Source of the DNA: Blastocatellia bacterium | GTDB taxonomy: Bacteria > Acidobacteriota > Blastocatellia > Pyrinomonadales > Pyrinomonadaceae | DNA length: 5,264 nt | NCBI GenBank assembly: GCA_003488005.1 | Contig: DNND01000147.1 | Span: forward strand, 38,552-43,815 | Direction: 5' to 3' | Part shown: piece by piece, positions 1-4,394 of the stretch | How positions within the stretch are numbered: position 1 is the first letter of the stretch | Layout: every line of letters starts with the position of its first letter | Program-made: the position numbers and the translations under genes | Notes under the pieces: model-generated | What the model was told of the DNA's origin: nothing | Seen by the model: the letters and a program-made list of their open reading frames with translations, nothing else | Database searches by the model: none

Positions 1-5
1 AGGCG

Positions 6-22
6 GAAGGATGAAGGATGAA
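6..22 (+). repeat. Heptanucleotide repeat, left copy (GAAGGAT units)
   Basis: The sequence GAAGGATGAAGGATGAA is two full GAAGGAT heptads plus a partial third. The same 17 bases occur in inverted orientation at 479-495, so the S23-type gene lies between matching inverted ends. The left edge of the window prevents seeing whether more units lie further left. Confidence 0.85.
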
Positions 23-34
23 AGTCAATTTCTC

Positions 35-400
35 CTAGCGCACTTTAAGTCGTCCTTTAATCTTTACTGCTTTTACTATTGTCACTAGAATTGCAATTAA
101 TTCTTCGGCTTCCTCGTGCAAAGGCTGCAATCGTTTTTGAGCAATCACCTTTGATTCTGCCATAAGCTCTAACCAGTAAGTGGTTTCGTCGAGCTCTTGA
201 AGAGCGCCTTCGATCTTGCTAATGAAGTCCGCGTTCGACTTCGCGCGCCTCGCTTCACGGTAATGGGCTCCAACGGATGTTCCGGACCTCAGTATTTGAT
301 TTCCAAGAACTCTCGTGACGCCGTGTTCTGGTATGGCTGAGTACAACCGAATGATTCTTAAAGCAAATTGTTTTGTTCTTTCCCCTAAATTCTTTTCCAT
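35..400 (-). CDS. Four-helix-bundle protein of the S23/IVP family
   Basis: The 121-residue product matches the family first known from intervening sequences in 23S rRNA genes and now found as many dispersed chromosomal copies. The visible signature is QILRSGTSVGAHYREARRAK (residues 35-54), followed by a DFI..KI..ALQELDET.YWLELM segment at about 58-80. This is the conserved helix 2-3 pattern of the family; two more amphipathic helices flank it. The family forms small helical-bundle oligomers, and its cellular role is not settled; basic patches suggest nucleic-acid binding. I place the start at 400 rather than 433 because AGGAG lies 8 nt before this ATG and the family usually begins near MxxN. 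It lies 80 nt downstream of the esterase gene on the same strand and could be co-transcribed. No rRNA gene is near, so this is a free-standing copy. Inverted heptamer repeats flank it. Confidence 0.9.
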   Translation of the reverse strand: MEKNLGERTKQFALRIIRLYSAIPEHGVTRVLGNQILRSGTSVGAHYREARRAKSNADFISKIEGALQELDETTYWLELMAESKVIAQKRLQPLHEEAEELIAILVTIVKAVKIKGRLKVR

Positions 401-471
401 CGTGCGATCTCCTAAGCGTAAAGATCGGCTCAAGGGAAGCCGTCGGGAATAGCGGCTGTGTTTCTCTTTTA

Positions 472-495
472 TTCATCCTTCATCCTTCATCCTTC
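472..495 (-). repeat. Heptanucleotide repeat, right copy (three GAAGGAT units)
   Basis: On the minus strand this is three perfect GAAGGAT heptads plus GAA. It overlaps the last codons and the TGA stop of the esterase gene. It is inverted relative to the copy at 6-22, and together the two bracket the S23-type gene in a unit of about 490 bp. Because 7 is not a multiple of 3, the three TGA triplets in the array fall in all three frames. Confidence 0.9.
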
Positions 496-1229
496 GTTAA
501 GATCTTCTCCAACGCATACGGCAACATCCGGCGCCACCAGGGCCAATCGTGATTGACGTCTGCTCCCCAAAGATCAAGCGTGTGCGGAATTCCTTTCGCC
601 TCAAGCATGTCGGCAAGGTGTTGACTGCGCTCCGGCGCTTCGTATGAACCTTTGCCCGAAAGAATGTAAATCGCTTCCGCCTTTTGCAGCAGCGGCAGGT
701 AGTGATCGTCATTGAGGTTTGGCAAATAGTCGGCCGGGTTATTGAAATAAACGTTGTCGTCGTAAAAACCTTTCAAGTACGAGCGCACGTCGTAACTGCC
801 GCTCATCGCAATCACGCCACGAAAAAGATCGGGATGTTTGAAGTACTCATTCGCTGCCAGAAATGCGCCGAGGCTGGCTCCGGTTGTGAGCGGTTGCGCG
901 TTTTCATCGCCGGAATCCTTTCGTATCATCGGCAACACTTCAGCAGTGACGTAACGATCGAAGCGCGTTAACAACTCGGCTTTCAAGTTTGCCGGCATTT
1001 GCTCGTTCAGCAGGCTGTAACGATTGACGCTGTTAATCGAATAAGCGCGAAGACGCCCAGCTTCGATCAGCGGCTTTATCGCATCCACCAGGTGAAATCG
1101 CTCGTATTCGAGATAGTCCGCGGCCGCGGTGGGAAACATCAAAAGCGTTTGACCGGCGTGCCCGTAGGCTACCAGCGGCATTTCCGCGTTCAAGTTTTGG
1201 CTGTACCAGGATGTTATTCGACGCTCCAT
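480..1229 (-). CDS. Esterase of the alpha/beta-hydrolase fold (PF00756-like)
   Basis: A cytoplasmic serine esterase of 249 residues, with no signal peptide or membrane segment. The nucleophile elbow is G-A-S-L-G with Ser119 (numbered from the chosen Met). The C-terminal histidine is His227 in the VNHDWPWW context, a typical HDW motif of the esterase-D/putative-esterase family. The acidic residue is probably Glu197 or Glu200 in SYEAPE. An early FPTAAADYLEYE segment (about 32-43) fits the oxyanion-hole strand. Length is normal for the family. The substrate cannot be told from sequence. The start at 1229 (MERRITSW) is chosen over 1256 because AAAGG lies 5 nt upstream and family members start close to this motif. 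The last four residues (KDEG) and the stop are read from the heptad repeat, so the C-terminus may have been altered by repeat arrival. The S23-type gene follows on the same strand. Confidence 0.88.
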   Translation of the reverse strand: MERRITSWYSQNLNAEMPLVAYGHAGQTLLMFPTAAADYLEYERFHLVDAIKPLIEAGRLRAYSINSVNRYSLLNEQMPANLKAELLTRFDRYVTAEVLPMIRKDSGDENAQPLTTGASLGAFLAANEYFKHPDLFRGVIAMSGSYDVRSYLKGFYDDNVYFNNPADYLPNLNDDHYLPLLQKAEAIYILSGKGSYEAPERSQHLADMLEAKGIPHTLDLWGADVNHDWPWWRRMLPYALEKILTKDEG

Positions 1230-1292
1230 ACAAGCCTTTCGCTGGCGGCGCAACAAAGGCCGTCATCAGTGGATTTTATTTGAGAATTTTCG

Positions 1293-1344
1293 TGCGAGAT
1301 ATTCTCGCAGTTCGGCGCGTCGCGCAAGTTTAGAACGACCGTTC
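1293..1344. promoter_or_regulatory. Three consecutive small palindromes upstream of the esterase gene
   Basis: TGCGAGA-TAT-TCTCGCA (1293-1309) is a perfect 7-bp inverted repeat. GCGCG-T-CGCGC (1315-1325) and GAACG-AC-CGTTC (1333-1344) follow within 35 bp. They lie 64-115 nt upstream of the esterase start, where a promoter and operator are expected. They could be protein-binding sites or 5'-leader hairpins. No clear -35/-10 pair is identified, so the regulatory role is inference. Confidence 0.35.
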
Positions 1345-1430
1345 GAAGCGCGAGCGTTTAGGTCGCGACGCGAGCGCTTGCAAAGCAAGGTCGGCGATCG
1401 ATCACCGGGTGGTTCCCAGTTTCAGCAGTC

Positions 1431-1471
1431 TCTCTGTGAGTTCTCTGTGTTCTCGGTGCCTTTGTGGTGAA
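1431..1471. repeat. Nonamer-type dispersed repeat (TTCTCTGTG family)
   Basis: Nine-base units TTCTCTGTG, TTCTCGGTG and CCTTTGTGG follow a partial TCTCTGTGA unit and end in TGAA. On the other strand it starts TTCACCACAAAGGC. This looks like a repeat that I have seen scattered in many environmental bacterial genomes; that recognition is from memory and not tested here. It is non-coding. Confidence 0.5.
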
Positions 1472-1537
1472 TAAGCGACAGGAAAAACGCATCGTGGAAG
1501 AATGAGGACATGCGGAATATTTGGGGTGGGGCCTTCC

Positions 1538-1566
1538 TTGACGCTCATGATCCCATCTGTTATAAA
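1538..1566 (+). promoter_or_regulatory. Sigma70-type promoter of tRNA-Asn
   Basis: TTGACG (1538-1543) and TATAAA (1561-1566) are separated by exactly 17 bp, five of six and four to five of six matches to the housekeeping consensus. Initiation would fall near 1573, giving a leader of about 40 nt before the mature tRNA. Position, strand and spacing all fit a stable-RNA promoter. Confidence 0.75.
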
Positions 1567-1575
1567 AATTTCTTC

Positions 1576-1608
1576 GCGCTATCGCACAGGTTTTGGCTGT
1601 GCGAGCGC
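1576..1608 (+). other. Hairpin in the precursor leader of tRNA-Asn
   Basis: TCGCACAG (1582-1589) pairs perfectly with CTGTGCGA (1597-1604) around a 7-nt loop. A further GCGC (1576-1579) pairs with GCGC (1605-1608) across a 2-nt bulge. The structure ends 4 nt before the mature tRNA 5' end, a position where it could influence RNase P or endonuclease processing. It has no T-tract and is not a terminator. Confidence 0.55.
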
Positions 1609-1612
1609 ATAT

Positions 1613-1687
1613 TCCGCAGTAGCTCAATGGCAGAGCATCCGGCTGTTAACCGGAGGGTTGTAAGTTCGAATCTTACCTGCGGAGCCA
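1613..1687 (+). tRNA. tRNA-Asn (anticodon GTT)
   Basis: The full cloverleaf is present. The acceptor stem TCCGCAG (1613-1619) pairs with CTGCGGA (1677-1683). The D arm is GCTC/GAGC with a short AATGGCA loop. The anticodon stem TCCGG/CCGGA encloses loop CTGTTAA, placing GTT at 1645-1647. The variable region is GGGTT. The T arm is GTAAG-TTCGAAT-CTTAC. The discriminator is G1684, as usual for asparagine tRNA, and CCA is genomically encoded (1685-1687). All stems are perfectly paired, so the gene looks functional. It is a single-gene unit with its own promoter and terminator. Confidence 0.98.
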
Positions 1688-1700
1688 AAATTCCCAATAA

Positions 1701-1730
1701 AAAAGGCCACTGCGATAGTGGCCTTTTAGT
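1701..1730 (+). terminator. Rho-independent terminator after tRNA-Asn
   Basis: AAAAGGCCACT (1701-1711) pairs perfectly with AGTGGCCTTTT (1717-1727) around loop GCGAT. The GC-rich core is followed by a T run, and the preceding A run makes it potentially bidirectional. It lies 13 nt after the encoded CCA. Confidence 0.9.
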
Positions 1731-1734
1731 TTGT

Positions 1735-1905
1735 GCCGTGACCCTCGGGCTCGTCCCATAGGTACGAAATGTTTATTGAACATACGAAGCCCAAAGATTT
1801 CTCCTCGCTCCAGTGGAGCGAAATGGACGCTCATAGTTATTCCTGTCACAAGTGGACCATCCAAGCCCGACAAATCAGGAGGAGTTGAGTTTCGCTGTGC
1901 GCTTT
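1735..1905. repeat. REP-like palindromic intergenic repeat
   Basis: Two inverted repeats sit close together: ATGTT-TATTG-AACAT (1769-1783, extended by CG on each side) and the perfect TCGCTCCA-G-TGGAGCGA (1805-1821). Both strands can be read open for about 65 codons, but no ribosome site or protein signature supports a gene. The pattern resembles dispersed palindromic repeats of environmental bacteria, as judged from memory. The two palindromes lie between the convergent tRNA and M23 genes. The remainder up to 1905 has no feature I can name. Confidence 0.45.
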
Positions 1906-1908
1906 CTA

Positions 1909-1936
1909 TTTACCATTCACCATTTAACATTTACCC
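1909..1936 (-). repeat. Second heptanucleotide array (GGTAAAT/GGTGAAT-type)
   Basis: Four consecutive heptads on the plus strand: TTTACCA, TTCACCA, TTTAACA, TTTACCC. On the minus strand these phase as GGTAAAT and GGTGAAT variants. The array starts 3 nt after the stop codon of the M23 gene. The unit length is the same as in the GAAGGAT arrays but the sequence differs. Confidence 0.75.
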
Positions 1937-1939
1937 CTC

Positions 1940-3277
1940 TCAACTGTGCAGGTCGGCTTTCGCGTCTATCTGCGGAAGGGCGATGCGTTGCCTTGCCGCT
2001 CTGCTTTCAACAGCACGCGACGCAAACCCCAAAACGCCGAGTACGATGGAAACGATTCCCAGCGCATTGGTTAGTTCCGGACCGCAGGCCGGGCAACCAA
2101 CGCCACCGGGGGTGATCATTAACCCGCCGATAAATATGATCCACGCCCAAGCCAGCGGGCCGACCCAGCGCCACAATTTTTTCTTACCCATCTTCAGCGG
2201 GCCAGGCCAGATCCCCGAATTCACGCTCGGCAGATCCTGCGCCGACACGGCGTTCCACGGCGCATCGTCGTTGGGTGGCCAGACGTCCGGCACGGCTGAA
2301 AGATCCAATACATAAATGTCGTTGAAGGGCAACGGGCGGGTTGGTCCACCCCAGGGAGTCGTCGTGCGATTGACCTGAATATGAAGATGCGGCTCGGATG
2401 AGTTTCCAGTGTTGCCGGCAAGACCCAGCACCTGTCCCTGGGTGACCGTAGCGCCCGTGCCATCTGGATTTGGACCGGAGGTGAGAACTGGATTCAGCGT
2501 GCCCGCCTGAAAATGCGCATAGAGCGCGAGGTCGTCGCCATGCTGAATGTAGAAGTGATTACCTTCGACTGGATTAGGGGTCGGGATGGGAAGTCCCGGA
2601 GGCGTGTTGGCCGCCATACCGTCGTTGAACTGGACCACGACGCCATTGGCCATCGCGTAAATCGGCTTGGCCCAAATGTGGTAGCTCTGGTTTTTTGTGT
2701 TGTCGCTTCCCGGCACGGATGTAGGCCAATTGTTGTTGGCTGAATCGAACGCGCGAATGAGCAGGTCATAGGCGAACAACTGCGTTCCGCCACCAGCCGC
2801 TCCGTGCGCGGCGCTGAGTCCGGTCCAAAACTCACCCTTGCTGAGATCAGCGGACCGGCCCGGGAACGAATAACCACCGTCGGTCGCCGGACTCTGGTAT
2901 TGGCCCAGCGTCAGATCCACTTCCGCCGGATCGCTGAAGTTGTCGCAAAACAGTTTGAGCTTAATTGCTCCGGGAGCCGGCACCGGCAGGATGATATTGT
3001 TAGCAGGTCCGAGGATCCCGAAGAACCATTGCAGCGTCTGTGACGGAAGGATCGGCAGATCAGCGATGATCGGCGACGGGCTAACGCTTGGCGGTCCCAC
3101 AAACGAAACCTTTACCTGATTCAGATGGACTGTTGCTGCTTCATTGTTAGTGATCGTCAGTATCAGCGAAAGCTGGCCGTTTGCGGATTCGTTCGACGAT
3201 TTTGCGGCCAGGGCTCCGTAGACGAGCGAGCCAGCCTCAGCAGGCTCAGCGATAACAGTGAGATTTGGTGCGCTCAT
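1940..3277 (-). CDS. M23 (LytM-type) metallopeptidase with C-terminal membrane hairpin
   Basis: A 445-residue protein. Residues 1-125 look like a beta-rich sandwich domain. Residues 150-305 are an M23 peptidase domain, a zinc fold that in known members cleaves peptidoglycan cross-bridges. Visible residues are Asp171 (FAYD), His246 (IQHGDD), His255 (YAHF) and the HxH pair His297/His299 (SEPHLHIQV), plus the GQVLGLAGNTGNS glycine-rich run. A Pro-rich linker leads to basic KMGKKKLWRW (362-371), a membrane helix (372-390), a short loop with CPAC (395-398), a second helix (402-420) and a basic tail. There is no N-terminal signal peptide. The nearest upstream zinc-ligand candidate is His158, 13 residues before Asp171 instead of the usual 4. 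The start at 3277 is preferred over 3379 because AAGGA lies 5 nt upstream. Substrate and localisation are uncertain; the family assignment is firm. Confidence 0.87.
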   Translation of the reverse strand: MSAPNLTVIAEPAEAGSLVYGALAAKSSNESANGQLSLILTITNNEAATVHLNQVKVSFVGPPSVSPSPIIADLPILPSQTLQWFFGILGPANNIILPVPAPGAIKLKLFCDNFSDPAEVDLTLGQYQSPATDGGYSFPGRSADLSKGEFWTGLSAAHGAAGGGTQLFAYDLLIRAFDSANNNWPTSVPGSDNTKNQSYHIWAKPIYAMANGVVVQFNDGMAANTPPGLPIPTPNPVEGNHFYIQHGDDLALYAHFQAGTLNPVLTSGPNPDGTGATVTQGQVLGLAGNTGNSSEPHLHIQVNRTTTPWGGPTRPLPFNDIYVLDLSAVPDVWPPNDDAPWNAVSAQDLPSVNSGIWPGPLKMGKKKLWRWVGPLAWAWIIFIGGLMITPGGVGCPACGPELTNALGIVSIVLGVLGFASRAVESRAARQRIALPQIDAKADLHS

Positions 3278-3346
3278 GGTTTTCCTTTCAAAGGTGGTGT
3301 GAAAATAGCGCCGCTCTAACCGAGAGGGGCCTAGAGGGTAGGCGGA

Positions 3347-3359
3347 CTTTGTCACAAAG
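3347..3359. promoter_or_regulatory. Candidate operator: 13-bp palindrome upstream of the M23 gene
   Basis: CTTTGT-C-ACAAAG is a perfect inverted repeat around one central base, 70-82 nt upstream of the M23 start codon. The size and symmetry suit a dimeric regulator site. No regulator gene is nearby, so this is a weak inference. Confidence 0.25.
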
Positions 3360-3558
3360 CGTCGCCGGTTGTCCATCATTTGCCAACGCGCTTGAGCAAG
3401 AAGGACAACGCTCTTTCAATTACGCCGGTAGTGACCTAATTTCGTTTTTTGTAAAAATTGGGGTACTACTTTACGCCGGCATGATGTCGGTAACAGGAGT
3501 TTAGGATCTTCTTTGTGAGTAGCGAGAAGTCACGCTATGGTTGTCGCTCCTGGTTTTC

Positions 3559-3579
3559 AAGGTCCAAGATCCAAAGTCC
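3559..3579 (-). repeat. Third heptanucleotide array (GGACTTT-type)
   Basis: Three heptads on the plus strand, AAGGTCC, AAGATCC and AAAGTCC, read GGACTTT, GGATCTT and GGACCTT on the minus strand. The array ends 71 nt before the SRPBCC start codon, probably in the upstream regulatory or leader region. It is the third different 7-mer repeat in this window. Confidence 0.7.
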
Positions 3580-3590
3580 ATTAATTTATT

Positions 3591-3602
3591 TGGCGAGCGC
3601 CA
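3591..3602. promoter_or_regulatory. Small palindrome upstream of the SRPBCC gene
   Basis: TGGCG-AG-CGCCA lies 49-60 nt before the start codon, directly after an AT-rich stretch that could be a -10 region. It may be an operator or a leader hairpin. A 5-bp arm is short enough to occur by chance. Confidence 0.2.
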
Positions 3603-3650
3603 CGACAAGCTAAAGCTTATCGGGCACCAAACACACGAGGGAAAAAAATC

Positions 3651-4106
3651 ATGACAGAGAGCAATACAAACACTATCCGACTCCATCGAGTGGTCCAGGC
3701 GCCGCCCGAGCGAGTTTACCGGGCATTCCTTGATGCGAACGCGATGGTGAAATGGCTGCCGCCTAATGGATTCACGGGCCAGGTTCATCACCTCGATGCA
3801 AAAGTCGGCGGCACTTACCGGATGTCCTTCACCAATTTCACCACCCAAAAGAGCCACTCCTTCGGTGGCGAGTATCTTGAGTTAACGCCAAACGAACGCA
3901 TCCGCCACACTGACAAATTCGAGGACCCGAATCTGCCCGGAGAAATGCAGACGACGATTACTTTCCGGCAAGTATCGGTCGGAACTGAATTGACTGTGGT
4001 CCAGGAAGGCGTGCCCGCTGTTATTCCGGCTGAGGCTTGCTATCTCGGTTGGCAAGAATCGCTAACGCTGCTCGCGAAACTGGTCGAAGCTGAGATTCCG
4101 GATTAG
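3651..4106 (+). CDS. SRPBCC / AHSA1-like domain protein
   Basis: A 151-residue cytoplasmic protein made of a single START-like (SRPBCC) domain of the AHSA1 (activator of Hsp90 ATPase homologue 1) type, a helix-grip fold with a hydrophobic ligand cavity. The pattern is clear: an N-terminal strand IRLHRVVQAPPERVYRAFLD (9-28), the W-L-P-P motif at Trp35, KVGGTYRMSF (51-60), central strands with GGEYLELTPNERI (72-84), and the C-terminal helix beginning GWQESL at 133-138. Length is typical of single-domain members. Bacterial members bind small hydrophobic molecules or act in stress or toxin-antidote contexts; no specific ligand can be named. The start is supported by CGAGGG 9 nt upstream. It stands alone: the upstream gene is divergent and the downstream 700 bp are non-coding. 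A hairpin-forming repeat follows its stop codon. Confidence 0.9.
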   Translation: MTESNTNTIRLHRVVQAPPERVYRAFLDANAMVKWLPPNGFTGQVHHLDAKVGGTYRMSFTNFTTQKSHSFGGEYLELTPNERIRHTDKFEDPNLPGEMQTTITFRQVSVGTELTVVQEGVPAVIPAEACYLGWQESLTLLAKLVEAEIPD

Positions 4107-4118
4107 ACCTATGCTGCG

Positions 4119-4157
4119 CACCTTCTCCCTAACCCTTTCCCAAAGGGAGAGGAGGTG
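4119..4157. repeat. Hairpin-forming repeat after the SRPBCC gene
   Basis: CACCT (4119-4123) pairs with AGGTG (4153-4157), and TCTCCCT (4124-4130) pairs with AGGGAGA (4144-4150), leaving a 2-nt bulge and a 13-nt loop. The loop has its own CCCTTT/AAAGGG complement. It begins 13 nt after the SRPBCC stop and could act as a transcript-stabilising or terminating hairpin, although no T-tract follows. The CTCCCTAACCC type of repeat is familiar from many genomes, as recalled and not checked. Confidence 0.55.
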
Positions 4158-4212
4158 CATGCACTCATCAATGCTGGACCTTTCCTGAATAGCGACGCAA
4201 GGAAATCCGCAT

Positions 4213-4254
4213 GCGGCTTTGCCGCCTTCCGTGCGGTAAGCCTATGGCCTACCG
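4213..4254 (+). repeat. Left arm of the 42-nt imperfect inverted repeat
   Basis: This segment matches the reverse complement of 4352-4394 at 39 of 43 aligned positions, with three substitutions and one indel. Each arm itself contains two of the three-base-loop hairpins, so either local hairpins or one long cruciform-like stem are possible. Confidence 0.85.
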
Positions 4255-4351
4255 GCGGACCGCAATATTGCCGAGGCTGTGCCTCCGCCTATGTTGTTGC
4301 CTATTAGAAGTTGAGAGCCGAGGCACAGCCTCGACGATAAAAACCTGCTTA

Positions 4352-4394
4352 CGGTAAGCCATAGGCCTTACCGTACGGAGGGCGGCAAAGCCGC
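4352..4394 (-). repeat. Right arm of the 42-nt imperfect inverted repeat
   Basis: Inverted partner of 4213-4254. The 97-nt spacer holds a second nested inverted pair, the GAGGC stems at 4273-4285 and 4320-4332, so the whole block 4213-4394 is approximately symmetric around position 4303. Confidence 0.85.

Larger units (their letters stand above)
6..495. mobile_element. Candidate small element: S23-type gene between inverted heptad repeats
   Basis: The unit consists of the left heptad array, a single four-helix-bundle gene and the inverted right heptad array. No transposase is present, so if it moves it must be mobilised in trans or by recombination between repeats. S23-type genes are known to be scattered and to have spread horizontally within rRNA intervening sequences. 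That this particular unit is mobile is inference from its symmetry and from its intrusion into the 3' end of the esterase gene. No target-site duplication can be confirmed because the left flank is only 5 nt. Confidence 0.35.
1257..1537. other. Non-coding region between esterase and tRNA-Asn
   Basis: I see no convincing gene here. It contains a cluster of small palindromes just upstream of the esterase gene (1293-1344), a GC-rich stretch with two similar CGCGAGCG blocks near 1352-1380, and a nonamer-like repeat at 1431-1471. The tRNA promoter begins at its right end. Confidence 0.7.
3278..3650. other. Divergent intergenic region between the M23 and SRPBCC genes
   Basis: No gene is supported in these 373 bases. 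The region must hold the promoters of both divergent genes, but no convincing -35/-10 pair is visible. It contains a 13-bp palindrome at 3347-3359, a 9-bp direct repeat TTACGCCGG at 3420-3428 and 3471-3479, a heptad array at 3559-3579, and TGGCG-AG-CGCCA at 3591-3602. Confidence 0.65.

Noticed and set aside
255..476. 73-codon minus-strand open frame starting in the right heptad array
   Set aside because: It overlaps the S23-type gene in another frame and shows no family pattern, although its ATG comes from the heptad with an SD-like AAGGA upstream.
6..495. 23S rRNA intervening sequence or diversity-generating retroelement accessory (Avd-like) gene
   Set aside because: No rRNA sequence flanks the gene, and no reverse transcriptase, template or variable repeat is visible.
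1511..1618. 10-bp inverted match between TGCGGAATAT (1511-1520) and ATATTCCGCA at the tRNA start (1609-1618)
   Set aside because: The left arm lies upstream of the predicted transcription start so it cannot pair in the RNA, and a 10-bp match at this distance may be chance.
1613..1687. tRNA-Asn as a genomic-island attachment site
   Set aside because: No second copy of the tRNA 3' end and no integrase in the window; only TGCGGA recurs at 1511, too short to mean anything.
1673..1873. 66-codon minus-strand open frame between tRNA-Asn and the M23 gene
   Set aside because: It runs into the tRNA terminator and tRNA, lacks a ribosome site, and consists of the palindromic repeat region; no protein signature.
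2804..3043. Plus-strand open frames opposite the M23 gene
   Set aside because: They are antisense shadows of a gene with clear family motifs and show no protein features of their own.
3278..3379. 34-residue N-terminal extension of the M23 protein from ATG 3379
   Set aside because: The extension is basic and not signal-like, has no ribosome site, and a good AAGGA precedes the ATG at 3277.
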